Source: Nereocystis luetkeana (taxonomy: Eukaryota > Sar > Phaeophyceae > Laminariales > Laminariaceae). From it: a stretch of 64,000 nt of DNA. The stretch spans positions 682,001-746,000 of the forward strand of contig JARUPZ010000021.1 in the NCBI GenBank assembly GCA_031213475.1, written 5' to 3'. The number at the start of each line of letters is the position of its first letter. Position 1 is the first letter of the stretch. The translations under genes and the position numbers were made by a program. Shown here in pieces: positions 10,001 to 19,500 of this stretch. The notes under the pieces are model-generated. The model was given only the letters and a program-made list of their open reading frames with translations. It did no database searches and was not told where the DNA came from.

Positions 10001-13000
10001 ATCCCTTTCGAGACGGAGCACCGTTCCTACTCCTAATAGAGACACCTCCAACAATTGGGCGCTCACTACGTTGTTTCCATATATTACATGTAAACCTTTT
10101 GCTATATTATTCCCTTTTGGCCGCCTGTGGCCACCATCTATCTCCTAGGATAGCGATCGTTTTCTCGCTGCTATCTAGGTTTGTCAAACTCCTCCATGTC
10201 ACATTCGCCTATTTCCCTCATATTTTCTAACACATCCCGTTCCTCCTTGTATACTTTACATTCTCCTAATAAGCGAGTTCTACTCTATTGCTTTGCCACA
10301 CGGGCACATCTGTGCATCTATTTCCTCCTCCTCCCGGCTTCTGGCATACCTCTTTCTTCTTTCTGACAGGTTCAGGCCACCTACACGAACGCGCAGATTC
10401 AGCGTTTTCGCGAAGTCCATTGGGCTGTGCAGATACGTTTTCATTCCTATTCCTTCCCTTATTCCCCCGTGTATCTCTAGGCGTTTTTCCGATTCCACCT
10501 TCTTGCGTAGCGCTAGCCTTTCCCTTATTTCTATCCTTTGTCCTGCTTTTGCCTTGTACTTCCCAAACTTCCCGGCGGACATCACCTCTCCTTGGTTTCC
10601 CCCTAGTTCCTTCCATACTTTCTCAACTACGCTATCCCACCTTGTTCCAGCGCGCCCTTTTGGTTACTTTCTCTCATACAGCTCTATCAATTATGGCTGG
10701 CAACCTTTTTTTTGGCATGTTCCTTGCTTTATACTGCCATTTCAACTTTATCGTATCTCTGTTTGTCATGAGTGGGTGCATTCCCAGTTCTGCTCTTAAT
10801 ACTGTATTACTAGTCGTACTTGAGCATCTTGGTTTTTTTTTAGCTGCTGTCATCTGTACTGTTTCCAACTGCTCTACGAGTTTCGCGTTCGCTTCCCATA
10901 CTTCTCCTGCACATTCTGTATTTTTATTGTTTCCCGGGTTTTCGATTTCTACATGTTCTGGGTGTAACTGGATGTTGCCCAGGTTTCTTTTTTGACGGGT
11001 AATACTTTTTTGTTTCGTGGGGAGGTTAATATTACACTGTATTGTTTTTGCGGGTTTTCGGTTTCTGCATGTTCTGGGCCTCAAATGTGTTTCCCCGGGT
11101 TTTCGATTCAATGTATGTGCTGTTTTTCGCCGGAGCAAAAAAATAGGAAGAATCTTGATGTCCTATCCCGTTACCCCCCCTCCCCACCCAGCCGCCTTCT
11201 CATGATCGTATGTTGTTTTCCCGTGGGGTGGTGGTCCGGCCTGTGTAACAGGATGGACATGCTCAAGGCTCTGCGAGAGCAGAATGGGAAGTATCTCGGC
11301 AACCGGCCGATGAAGATCAGCAAGAGCTCGTGGAAGGACCGAGACGTGAAAGAGGTAGGCTGGAACAAGGTGCACGAGTAAAAAAATAGAAGGGAACGAC
11401 GCGACAAAAAGAGAAAGAGGCACGACTAAAACAGAAAAAGACGCAACAAAAACAAAAAGCGGTCCGACCTAAACAGGAAACGACAGAGGACAAAAAGAGA
11501 AAATGACACCATGCTCCCCCCCCCCCCGTCCGAATAAATAAAAAACCAGGGGGGTGGGATTTCTGTACGAATAAAAGATGTACCCCTGGGCACATACTTG
11601 TATACCAGGTACACACCTTTTTCGCTTCTTGACTTGGTTTTTCTTGACCTATGGTACTTCTTTTTTTTTCAGTTGGTTTTAGTTGGTACACTCCCCCGTC
11701 TAGGTCTCGGAAATAGGATAGTGGTATAGTATATTATCGGAATTTTGAGAGCGTGTCAAAAATATCGAGAGTTTAGTTTTTGGGCATACCCTCGTGCTGG
11801 TGGCGCGCGTTGGGTCCAGCAAAAAACTACAGTACGTACATAACAGTATTAACAGTATTATTACGGGGGACCATTGTAAAGAGGACCAAATATTGATAGT
11901 AATTGGCGAAATATATAGAGGATTTTGTGTGTATTGTAGCCCCTATTTTATATGGCCCTCCGTAATAGTAGTATTTTAACTCTGCTGGGACTTGAGAGAG
12001 GAGAATTGACGAGAACATGGACGGACGCTGCGAGATTGGGGGATGATGTTCTGCAACATGGTGTCCAAGTTTCAGTGCAAGGAGCTGCGCGGCATGGAGG
12101 CAACGTGATCCTACCCGACTCTAAACGAAAAGTGGGGTGTTTCTGTTTTTGTGTTTTTCTTATGCCCCTGAGTAGCGTATAGACGTCTGTTTGCATGCGG
12201 GTGGGGCACTACCGTTCACGGCGTGGCCCAGCTTCATAAACGGGTTGATAGTGCTTGCATGCACATTCTAGAACTCCTCAGTTAATCCATTTTTACATTT
12301 TGGGAGAAAATTTCGAGGCGGTCGGGGGCTAGGGCTTTTAGATTTGTAGATATTTCACTAATCGATTCCCGTGTCATAGTCTGAGGCAAGTATTTCTGGG
12401 CAGATGCAATCCTGCTCTGTAGGATCTAGCTCATGCTGCAGGGTGGGAGGGAGCCGTACAACCTGCCTGATCTAGGACAGGTTTCCTGTGTTGGGATATG
12501 TACCTGGTACGGTACAAATCACGCACAGCGCATCACTACGGCAGGTTAGCACCTATTACGGGGGACCATAGTTAATAGGACCTATGGTATACATCAAACC
12601 TATATGTTTAACCATTTTTACTAACAATATTTGGTCCTGTTAACTATGGCCCCCCGTAATAGATGATCCACGTAAATTGAGACCTGTCTGATGTGGGAAA
12701 TAGTTTGTCCCTAAGAACGCGGGTGTAGTTTTCGAGGGGTAGTACGGTAGGCTAGAGACGGGGAGGGGGGGGGGGGGGCGTACTCTTTTGTTGTTTGCCT
12801 TTGCCATTTGACCATCGACCACGCATCCCTTTCGAGACGCAGCACCGTCCCCACTTCTAATAGAGGCATCTCCAACAGCTCTCCGCTCATTACCTGGTAC
12901 ATTGTTTCCATATACAGTACGGTACATGGAACATTTTTGCAGCGAAATTCCCATTTTCCAAGCACTTTTTGAGAACAAACATAATATTAACATCAGCGGT

Positions 13001-13273
13001 CGACGTACAGTCAACTAACTGAGGATTTCTTTCCGGATCGCCCGCAAGAAAAACATCACCAATCCTGATATAGAACGCAACCTCACGGGATATAATCCGG
13101 GGTCAACAGTTTCTGTCCTGCCTTTCTTTTCGGGTGCTTCGTCTCTTTCGCGTGTGGTCCCTCTCTCGCCCATCATCGTCGCGATTATCGCGATTGTCTC
13201 TGCACGTTCTGCACAGGTGAAGAAGAAAAACAAGCGCGCAAAAAAGGTCAAGAAAGCCCTCGGAATGTTGTGA
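6799..13273 (+). CDS. RBM42: RBM42-like RNA-binding protein gene (3' four exons)
   Basis: Four exons (6799-7065, 9761-9920, 11252-11354, 13217-13273) splice in phase into one frame. The order of conserved blocks is that of RBM42: a Gly/Met/Ala-rich segment, the linker KSWEDETLAEWPEND, an RRM with RNP2 (RLFVGDL) and RNP1 (KGYGFVSF), the block NGKYLGNRPMKISKS then WKDR, and a short lysine-rich C-terminus ending ALGML. RBM42 family members are nuclear single-RRM proteins; in human cells one binds hnRNP K and sits on the U4/U6.U5 tri-snRNP. The Ala/Pro-rich N-terminus normal for the family is missing here, probably in unrecognised upstream exons. Introns are 2695, 1331 and 1862 bp and hold a tRNA-like sequence, a LINE fragment and several MITEs. 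Family assignment is strong; function in this organism is inferred. Confidence 0.88.
7338..7427 (+). other. tRNA-like sequence (pseudogene or SINE head)
   Basis: An A-box-like TGGCTCGGTAGG and a B-box-like GGGTTCGAGTC lie 60 bp apart. A 7-bp pairing, CCCGGTG with CACCGGG, flanks them, and GGCTC can pair with GAGCC. The D-loop region looks expanded and no standard anticodon arm forms, so it is not called a functional tRNA. Confidence 0.35.
7960..8185 (+). repeat. 22-bp minisatellite
   Basis: About nine units of GGTTGGGTTGGATATCCATA plus CC, progressively degenerate to the right, lie in the first RBM42-like intron. Overlapping ORFs on both strands are translations of the repeat. Confidence 0.85.
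8540..9345 (+). repeat. Degenerate GCGCTTTTGAAAACAGAT repeat
   Basis: The words GCGCTTTTG, CGCTTTTGAAAACAG and GATTA recur every 40-70 bp with many changes. Nothing else is seen in this part of the intron. Confidence 0.5.
9761..9920 (+). CDS. RBM42: RBM42-like exon: first two thirds of the RRM
   Basis: A long C/T tract and CAATCCAG precede the exon, and GGACGG/GTGAGG ends it. It encodes DYRLFVGDLGNEVTDD, LAGAFRKYTTFAKAKVV and KSKGYGFVSFLDG. RNP2 (LFVGDL) and RNP1 (KGYGFVSF) are both intact, including the aromatic residues that stack on RNA bases. The DLGNEV block right after RNP2 is diagnostic for RBM42 among RRM proteins. The last codon is split GG/G across the intron. Confidence 0.92.
9980..10115 (+). 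repeat. Dispersed repeat family D2, copy 1
   Basis: Shared with 12780-12960 (same strand) and 21680-21765 (opposite strand): CATTTGACCAT, CCACGCATCCCTTTCGAGAC, TAATAGAG and GTTTCCATATA in the same order. Copy 2 carries extra TA-flanked insertions that are missing here. Confidence 0.65.
10170..11000 (-). mobile_element. LINE-type retrotransposon remnant (end of the reverse-transcriptase ORF)
   Basis: On the - strand the peptides LRAELGMHPLMTNRDTIKLK, RNMPKKRLPAIIDRAV, IEIRERLALRKKVESEK, GMKTYLHSPMDFAKTLNLRV, ERRKRYARSREEEEIDAQ and MCPCGKAIE follow each other in two or three frames. They are followed by LLGECKVYKEERDVLENMRE. This is the order of the region C-terminal to the polymerase domain of non-LTR retrotransposons, which ends in a Cys/His cluster (CPCG...GEC). 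Frameshifts and a stop after CGKAIE show that it is dead. It is antisense inside the second intron of the RBM42-like gene. The resemblance to brown-algal LINE proteins is from memory. Confidence 0.72.
11252..11354 (+). CDS. RBM42: RBM42-like exon: RRM end and WKDR motif
   Basis: The acceptor is TGTAACAG at 11250-11251 and the donor AAAGAG/GTAGGC at 11355. The exon encodes MDMLKALREQNGKYLGNRPM and KISKSSWKDRDVKE. It completes the last helix and strand of the RRM with the same spacing as the animal protein, so no exon is missing between it and 9761-9920. Reading on past the donor gives only eight codons to a stop; splicing to 13217 is favoured because phase and C-terminal composition then agree with the family. 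Confidence 0.9.
11400..11700 (+). other. Purine-rich then C-run intron sequence
   Basis: AAAA/GACA-rich stretch, a C run at 11517-11527 and a poly-T run. ORFs on the - strand here are simple-sequence translations. No feature is supported. Confidence 0.5.
11858..11952. mobile_element. TA-target MITE (GGGGGACC family), copy 1
   Basis: The arms are TATTACGGGGGACCATTG on the left and GGCCCTCCGTAATA on the right, with GGACCAAATATTG inside. The family is described at 12554-12661. Confidence 0.75.
12400..12552 (+). repeat. Dispersed repeat family D3, copy 2
   Basis: Shares GCTCATGCTGCAGGGTGGGA, GATCTAGGACAGG, GTTGGGATATGTAC and CACTACGGCAGGTTAG with the copies at 6.1 and 20.4 kb. It carries TACCTGGTACGGTAC where copy 20.4 has TACTACGTA. 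Confidence 0.6.
12554..12661. mobile_element. TA-target MITE (GGGGGACC family), best copy
   Basis: About 108 bp with long terminal inverted repeats: TTACGGGGGACCATAGTTAA on the left and its complement, ending CCCCCCGTAA, on the right. TA flanks both ends, as expected for a Tc1/mariner-type target. The centre contains CCTATGGTATACATC and CAATATTTGGTCC. Other copies are at 11858, 33117, 34458, 37303 and 48785. Confidence 0.85.
12780..12960 (+). repeat. Dispersed repeat family D2, copy 2
   Basis: Homologous to 9980-10115. It contains TACCTGGTA where copy 1 has a plain TA, and TACAGTACGGTA where copy 1 has TTA. Confidence 0.65.
13217..13273 (+). CDS. RBM42: RBM42-like last exon: lysine-rich C-terminus
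   Basis: A pyrimidine-rich tract and TTCTGCACAG precede a phase-0 exon that reads VKKKNKRAKKVKKALGML and stops with TGA at 13271-13273. RBM42 proteins end in just such a Lys-rich tail a few residues after WKDR, with a similar final Leu-Gly motif. No polyadenylation signal is obvious immediately downstream, where a minisatellite begins. Confidence 0.85.
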   Translation: MKKKNKRAKKVKKALGML

Positions 13274-13289
13274 TGTATTATCCTACGGT

Positions 13290-13990
13290 ACGAGTACCTT
13301 TAATCGCCGCGATGAATACGAAGGCGTACTTTACCTGCATTATTGTAGCCATTGGCTTAGCGGGTAGGGTTGCGGAGGCACTCCAGGCAAAGGCCTACGT
13401 AGCCGTTGGGCTAGCCGTTATTGTTGCGGGGGGGCAATCCAGGCGAATGCGTACATACCCGCTGAACTAGCCAGTGGGACTGTGGGGGAAATCTAGGTGA
13501 AGATATATGCAGCCGGTGGGTTGGCAGGTGGTGCCGCGAAAGCAGTCAAGGCGAAGGCATCTGCAGCCGTTGGAATAGCCGGTATGGTTGCGGGCGAGGC
13601 ACTCAAGACAAAGACGTACCTGGTACATATCCGTTGGGCCGTAGCTCAACGGAGTTGCGAGGTTAATCGAGGTGAATGTATCTGTGGCCGTTGGGGTTGT
13701 GGTGGCAAGCGGGGCGAAGATGTATAAAGCCGTTGGGGTTGCGGGGAAATCGCGGCGAAGACATGTATGGCCGTTGGGTTGGCTGGTAACAATGCTCGTG
13801 AAATCGACACAAGGAGCTATACCAGGTATAAAGCCGTTGGACTAGCCGATGGAGCTGCAGGGGCAACCGAAGCAAATACGTGCATAGCCGTTGGGTTAGC
13901 CGGTAGATTTGCAGGGGAGACAGAGACCACGAGATATAAAGCCGTTAAGCGGACAACTTGGGCCCTTGAACCGTCGAGGAAGGAGCGGGG
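13290..13990 (+). repeat. Degenerate minisatellite with Ala/Gly-rich open frames
   Basis: Repeats of about 54-60 bp with GCCGTTGGGCTAGCCGGT, GTTGCGG and GGCAA begin about 20 bp after the RBM42-like stop. Frames read motifs such as AVGLAGRVAEALQAKAY but are broken every one to three units. It could be a decayed repetitive-protein gene or purely a tandem repeat. Confidence 0.7.
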
Positions 13991-14019
13991 ACGGGGATAG
14001 GCCGGCACCACCAGAGGCG

Positions 14020-16620
14020 TCTGCTTCGCCGACTGGTCCACTTCGCCACATCGATCCGCTTCGCCTATTCGACCGATTGGCCCGCTTCGCCGATTGGTCG
14101 GCGTTGCCGATTGGTCCGTGTCGCCCACGTGTCCACTTCTTCTCCAACTGGTGCGCGTCGCCGATGGGTACGCTCCTCCGAATGGGCCGCGTTGCCGATT
14201 ATCCCGTTCGCCGATTGGCCCGCGTCGCCGTTTGGTCTGAGTCAACGGTTTGTCCGCGCCACCGATAGGCCCGACTGACCGGCTTCACAGGTTGCCCCCG
14301 CCACCGATACACCCGATTGACTTACCTCACCGCTTGGTTCTCGTCGCCGATTGGCCCACTTTGCTGATTGATCTGCGTCGCCAATTGGTCCGTTTCGCCG
14401 TTTGGTTCGCTTTGCCGATTGGCCCGCTTTCCCAATGAAATCGCCTCTCCGAATGTCCCGCGTTGCCACCTGGCCCGCGTCACCCGCCGGTCCCTTTCGA
14501 TGGTTGGCCAGCGTTGTTTGATCTGCGTCACCGGTAGAGGCCCCCTAGAATTGAACGCCGCGAAAATATTAGTCTTTCGAGTGGGGGCCTAGTCACCGAT
14601 TGGTCCGCGCCACCGATAGGCCCGATTGACCTGCTTCACCGTTTGTCCCGCGTCGCCGTTTGGTCTGCGTCGCCGATAGAGGCCCCTTAGCCTTGAAACC
14701 GCGAAACAAACTGCCTTTCGAGTGGGGGCGTAGTCAACGATTGGTCTGCGCCACCGATAGGCCCGATTGACCTACTTCACGGATTGGTCCGCGTCGCCGA
14801 TCGGCCCGCTTCGCCGAACAGCCCGCATCGCGATTGGCTCGCGTCGCCGATGTATTCGCTTCTTTAAGTTGTCCTGTTGACCCGGGTAGCATCCAGGGGA
14901 GTCACTGGCCTATATCCTTGACAAGGAAATACATACCAGGTAGAGAATACGCGCGAACGGCTTATCGTACAATTAGTAAATTCAGTAAAAATGGGATATA
15001 GACGAGACGCATTACGCAGCTTGCAAAGCTGAGTATCTAACCCCAACCTGTTCGTGCTTCTTTTTCTCACTCAGGCGAGGAGCCGCTGGAATCAGTCGAA
15101 CTCACAGCTGACGTAGTTCATAATTTTATAAAAAAATGGCTCGCGTTGTCGATTGGCCCGCGCCACCCGTTGGTTCCTTTCGCTGATCAGCCCGCGTCGC
15201 CGTTTGGTCTGCGTGCCTTCGCCACCGATAGGCGCGGTTGACCTGCTTCACCGATTGGTCCGCGCCACCGGTTGGCACGCTGCGCCGATTGGTCCCCTTC
15301 GCCGATTAGCCCGCGTCGCCCATTGGTCTACATTGCCGATTGGCCCGCATAACCCGTTAGTCCCTTTCGCTGATTAGCCCGCGTCGCCGTTTGGTCTGCC
15401 TCACTGATAGAGGCCCCTTGGCCTTAAACGTAGCAATTCGAGTGAGGGTGTATTCACCGATTGGTCCACGCCACCGATAGACCCGATTTACCTGCTTCAC
15501 CGATTGGTCCGCGTCGTCGATTGGCCCGCTCCGTCGATTCTGCTTCGCCGAGTAGCCCACGACGCCGATTGGCTCGAGTCGCTGAAATATTCGCTTCTCC
15601 GAATCTCTCGCGTTGTCGATTGGCCCGCGTCACCCGTTGGTCCCTTTCACTGAGTGGCCCGCGCCGCCGTTTGGTTTGCGTGTCTGCGTCACCGATTGGC
15701 CACCGATAGGCCCGGTTGGCCTGCTTTACCGATTGGTCCGCGTCGCCGGTTGTCACGCTGCGCCGATTGGCCCGCCTCACCAACTGGTCCGCTTCGCTGA
15801 TCAGCCCGCGTCGCCGATTGGTCTGCGTTGCCGATTGGCCCGCGTCGCCGGTGGGTTCGCTTCGAATGTCCCGCCTTGTAGATTGGCCTGCATCACCCAT
15901 TCGTCCCTTGCTCTGATTGACCCGCGTCGCCGGTTGGTCTGCGTCACCGATAGAGGCCCCTTAACGTTGAACGAAAAACACAGCCTTTCGATTGGGGGTG
16001 TAGTCACCGATTGGTCCCGTCACCGATAGGCCTGATTCACCTGCTTTATCGATTGGTTTGCCTCGCCGATTGGCCTGCTTCGCCGATTGGTGCGCTTCGC
16101 CGATTAGCCCGCGTCGCCGATTGGTTTGTGTTGCCGATTGGCCCGAGTCGCCGACGGATTCGCTTCTCCCAAAGTCCCGCGTTGCCGATTGGCCCGGGTC
16201 ACCCGTTGGTCCCTTTCGCTGATTCGCCCGCATCGCCGCTAGGTCTGCGTCACCGACTAAGCCGCGCTATCGATAGGCCCGATTGACCTGCTTCACCGAT
16301 TGATAGGCCCGAATGACCTGCTTCAACGATCGGTGCGCGTCGCCGGTTGGCCCGCTTTCCCGATTGATCCGCGACGCCGTCTGGTCCACTTCTTCACCGC
16401 TTCGCCGATTGGCGCCATTGACCCAGGTTGCCGACTGGTCGTATTACCGGTCCTTTCGGCTGAATGGCCCGCGTCACTGTTTGGCCTGTCACCGATTGGC
16501 ACGTGTTTCGCCGGTTGGCCCACTTCGTCAATTGATCGGCGTCGCCGACTGATTCACTCCGTCGCCGATTGGTCTCCGTAGTCGATTAACCCACCACACT
16601 GATTGGCCCGCGTGCCATTG
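14020..16620 (+). repeat. 17-bp minisatellite array (GATTGGCCCGCGTCGCC)
   Basis: Well over 100 imperfect units of GATTGG(C/T)CCGC(G/T)TCGCC. Because 17 is not a multiple of 3, each frame cycles through the unit every 51 bp and all six frames stay largely open, giving many spurious ORFs with a 17-residue period (for example ADWPASPIGSLRRLARV). A higher-order block beginning AGAGGCCCCTTAGCCTTGAA recurs near 14537, 14682, 15410 and 15950. The stretch 14870-15130 is a non-repeat interruption. Confidence 0.9.
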
Positions 16621-16839
16621 GTTCAATTCTTCCCCAAACTGTCCATTTCGCGGAATGATGACGGGATTGCTGGGTTTCCTTTGATGCCTTTCAACACTGG
16701 TGAACAGCACGCCAATGCCATCCGTTGGCGCTGCATTTCAAAGTGTGTCAAGAGTGTTGAGCTTCAATGAAGAGCGATGCATGTGCGGCTTGATGTTTGG
16801 CCAACCCCTCTGTAGGAATTTATTACGGGTTATTCACGG

Positions 16840-16905
16840 ATCGGGCCAAACTTCGCGGGTCAGGCCGGGTCGAGTCGGGTAAGGGTGACCCGATCCGTGA
16901 GATTT
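16840..16905. repeat. Small copy of the GACCCG/CGGGTC repeat
   Basis: CGGGTCAGGCCGGGTCGAGT and GACCCGATCCGTGAGATTT are the same words that make up the array at 39.8-41.0 kb. Confidence 0.6.
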
Positions 16906-17591
16906 CGAAAAGAGAGCCTGAGCTGTGATTTGTACTTCGCACCATCATAAATATCAAAATTGCTATGATGCTTATCTGTAGAATTCACAGCAGCAGAAGA
17001 AGCAGACAGCAAGCAGGGAAGGGGGGGATGCAGACGACCAACCGCACCAGGGCGTCACAACGATCAACACCCTCCCCCCCCCCACCGCGCAACTGCGACT
17101 GATGCTCGCTGTTGAAAATACGCACAAAAATACCCCCCCTCCCCGCTGTACGATATTCATCCGTACCAGAAATACACGAAAAAAACAGCCCCCCGGCCAC
17201 AACAACAGAGCTGCACCTGCAGACACGGACAGACAGGGTTGCTTGGATAACACGGCACTACAGCAACCAAACTCCTCAGCATACTTCTACATTTCGAACA
17301 CATAACCACCTTGCACCCAACCAAGCGTTAGCTGATGAGGCGTACCGTATACTACAGCCACATCACTTGCCCGTAAACTATCAACTTTTTTACTGCTGCT
17401 TGCTGCTGCTCCCAGAGACCAGTACATTGCTAGTTGATTACAATGATGGATCAAACAAACACAACATTAAAAATGCTGTGTTCTTGAGGAGGCGATGCGC
17501 ATTGGCGGGGGAAGGGGGGGGTATTTCTCACGAAAAAAATGCGCAACAAATGCTGGAACTTCGGGACGAGGGGAGGAAAAACGATACTTAC

Positions 17592-17652
17592 TTGTCCTGC
17601 ACAGCAGTCACAGCGGCGAGGGCAACCATCCAAGCACCAAGCATTTGAAGCA
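17592..17652 (-). CDS. Possible short exon downstream of the PAH exons
   Basis: An acceptor (TTTCGACCGCTTAG) and a very good donor (ACAA/GTAAGTAT) enclose 61 bp that read LQMLGAWMVALAAVTAVQD on the - strand. It needs one base from the exon before, which is what a donor at 19432 would leave. The hydrophobic helix-like peptide has no recognised domain. It is the weakest exon of the set. Confidence 0.25.
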
Positions 17653-17689
17653 CTAAGCGGTCGAAATATACAATCGGAATTCAATCTAT

Positions 17690-17835
17690 TGGCTTCAACA
17701 CTATTTCGAAATTTGAAACGATCGAAATTCGTAACAGTCGTAACTTGAAATTTGAAACGTGCGGAATCCGAAACGGTCGAAAATCGAACTGTTCGGAATT
17801 CGACACGGTCGAAAACCTCGAAAGCCATGGATGGA
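17690..17835. repeat. Degenerate GAAATTTGAAACGGTCGAAA repeat
   Basis: Words such as GAAATTTGAAACG and ACGGTCGAAAATCG recur at about 20-bp spacing. Confidence 0.55.
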
Positions 17836-18189
17836 CAAAACAAGCCAAAACCCGCAGCCTTCGTTGCTCCAGAGGGACACGACGTCGTCTTAAGTCGTTT
17901 TGGTGACATCGATCAATTTCAAGAAAGTCGTCGCTTGCGCGTCTGCCCGGGGCGAACGAACAAGCAAAGCGTACTTTCACTCAGAAGCACAAACAAAGAA
18001 AATACTACAAGAGTATAGTTTATACTTTTCAGTGTTGCGTGAGAACGAAACAACCGCCACGCCTGCATGTGGCCACAGCAGCCACGGATGCATGCAGCAA
18101 GCAGCACCGACCGTATGTTTTTTTTTCGCATGAGCTGTACGAAGCCCGAGCTTCGCCGCCACTGCAATAAATCGTGAGCCGCATTGCAT

Positions 18190-18310
18190 CCTACCGCATG
18201 CCATTGCACCACCTATATACCGTATTGCGCCGCATCGCTTCGCATTGTATCGCACCGCTTGCACCGTTTTTCACCGCATTGCACCGTACCGTACCGTGTT
18301 CTGCCCGGAC
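18190..18310 (+). repeat. CGCATTGCACC tandem repeat
   Basis: Imperfect 10- to 16-bp units (CCGCATTGCACC, CCGCATCGCTT, CCGTACCGTA). Confidence 0.7.
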
Positions 18311-18419
18311 GAACGCAAAACAAGTCGTTATGCCTGCGCTCTACAGAGAAGGCAACAAAAAACGCCTACACCAGCCAGTTGTCCCCGCGCACCACGGTTC
18401 CTTGCCGAGGGGCGTCGCC

Positions 18420-18575
18420 TCAGGAAGGCGAAACAAATTCAAAAGGTGTTGTCGTTGGCCCCTCGTGGACGTAGAAGTAGCAGTAGCAGCAGTAGCAGCA
18501 GCAGCAGCAGCAGCGTGGCTCGCCCCCTCGCCCTTGGTCTCCCCCGCGGCAGCGACAAAAAATACGCGCGGACCC
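18420..18575 (-). other. Coding-like Ala-rich stretch
   Basis: On the - strand, one frame after an AG near 18550 reads ETKGEGASHAAAAAAA, then Thr/Ser repeats and RGQRQHLLNLFRLPEATPL. GCT/ACT triplets underlie it. It may be an alanine-rich exon of the long - strand gene, but no phase argument supports this. Confidence 0.2.
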
Positions 18576-19059
18576 CTTGCCCAGCTCGAGCGCGTTGATG
18601 GTCATTTCCGCTCCCGAGATATTCGAAAAACGTACTGACGCTATCGGCAAGTTTAAATTCATGCCAAATTAACCGCCCAGTCTTCAAAGTCACCCGTTGA
18701 ACAAAGAGCGGACGGTATTCATAATAAGCCAAACGCACCATCCAACGGCCCAATCTTGAACTCAAGCGTTGCAGACCAAAGGGCCGAACAGCCAATAGCG
18801 CAGCGAACCCATCATGAAACAGACCAATCAACCCCCGATAATATATTGAACAAGGAGCGAACAGCAGTGACTCGACCAACCCCACCACTGAAAGGTCCAT
18901 CTAGTCTTCAAAGCCAACCGCTGAACAAGAGGAGAGAATAGCAGAAAACCAAGCCCCGCCATCGATCCGCCGGGACTCCTACCCCTACTACTATATCCCA
19001 ACACGATCGACCCCCATATGCCGGGTCTCACACAAGGCGCGTCCAGGGGGCACACGGAA

Positions 19060-19450
19060 CAACACCGACGTGCTTGCGTACACATACAACGCGCATGCAT
19101 TGCGTATGCAACACGCACACAATGAACATACGACGCGCATACAATGCACATACAATGGACATACTACGCGAATACAGCGTGCATACAGCGCGTATGCAAC
19201 GCTGCGCCTACAAGTCACATGCAGCACGCATACAACGCCCATATAACGTGCATTCAGCGCACATGTAACGCACACGTAACGTACACTCAACGCACATGCA
19301 ACGCGCATGCAGCAATGCGCATACAACGCGCATATAACAGCGCGCATGCAGCAATGCGAATACAACGCGCATACAACCACGCGCATACAATTTAGATGCA
19401 ACGCGTATACACCTCGGATACAACGCGCATACCACCACAACGCAAACACA
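19060..19450 (+). repeat. CGCATACAA tandem array
   Basis: About 35 imperfect 9- to 12-bp units (ACGCGCATACAA, GCGCATGCAGCA). Overlapping Cys/Val/Ala-rich ORFs on the - strand are repeat translations. Confidence 0.85.
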
Positions 19451-19500
19451 ACAAATCAAGCGCCCCTTGCAGCGAATCTTTCACACGTGAATCCACTCCT
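19433..19500 (-). CDS. Exon after the PAH domain (provisional)
   Basis: A very strong acceptor (T-rich tract, CCTTGTAG) at 19501-19502 is followed by one base that completes the split Ala codon of the PAH exon, then GVDSRVKDSLQGALDLLCLR. The donor GGTG/GTATGC at 19432 is a choice among several; without it the frame stops about 40 bp further on in the CGCATACAA array. Confidence 0.45.

Noticed and set aside
10288..10995. 235-codon + strand ORF in an RBM42-like intron
   Set aside because: It lies antisense to the LINE reverse-transcriptase remnant, whose - strand peptides match a known family.
11355..11381. Read-through end of the RBM42-like protein (VGWNKVHE, stop)
   Set aside because: The GTAGGC donor and the phase-0 exon at 13217 encoding the family-typical lysine-rich tail explain the C-terminus better.
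14020..16620. Series of 60-150 codon ORFs on both strands
   Set aside because: They follow from the stop-free 17-bp unit. The periodic 17-residue peptides on both strands show it is a satellite, not a repeat protein.
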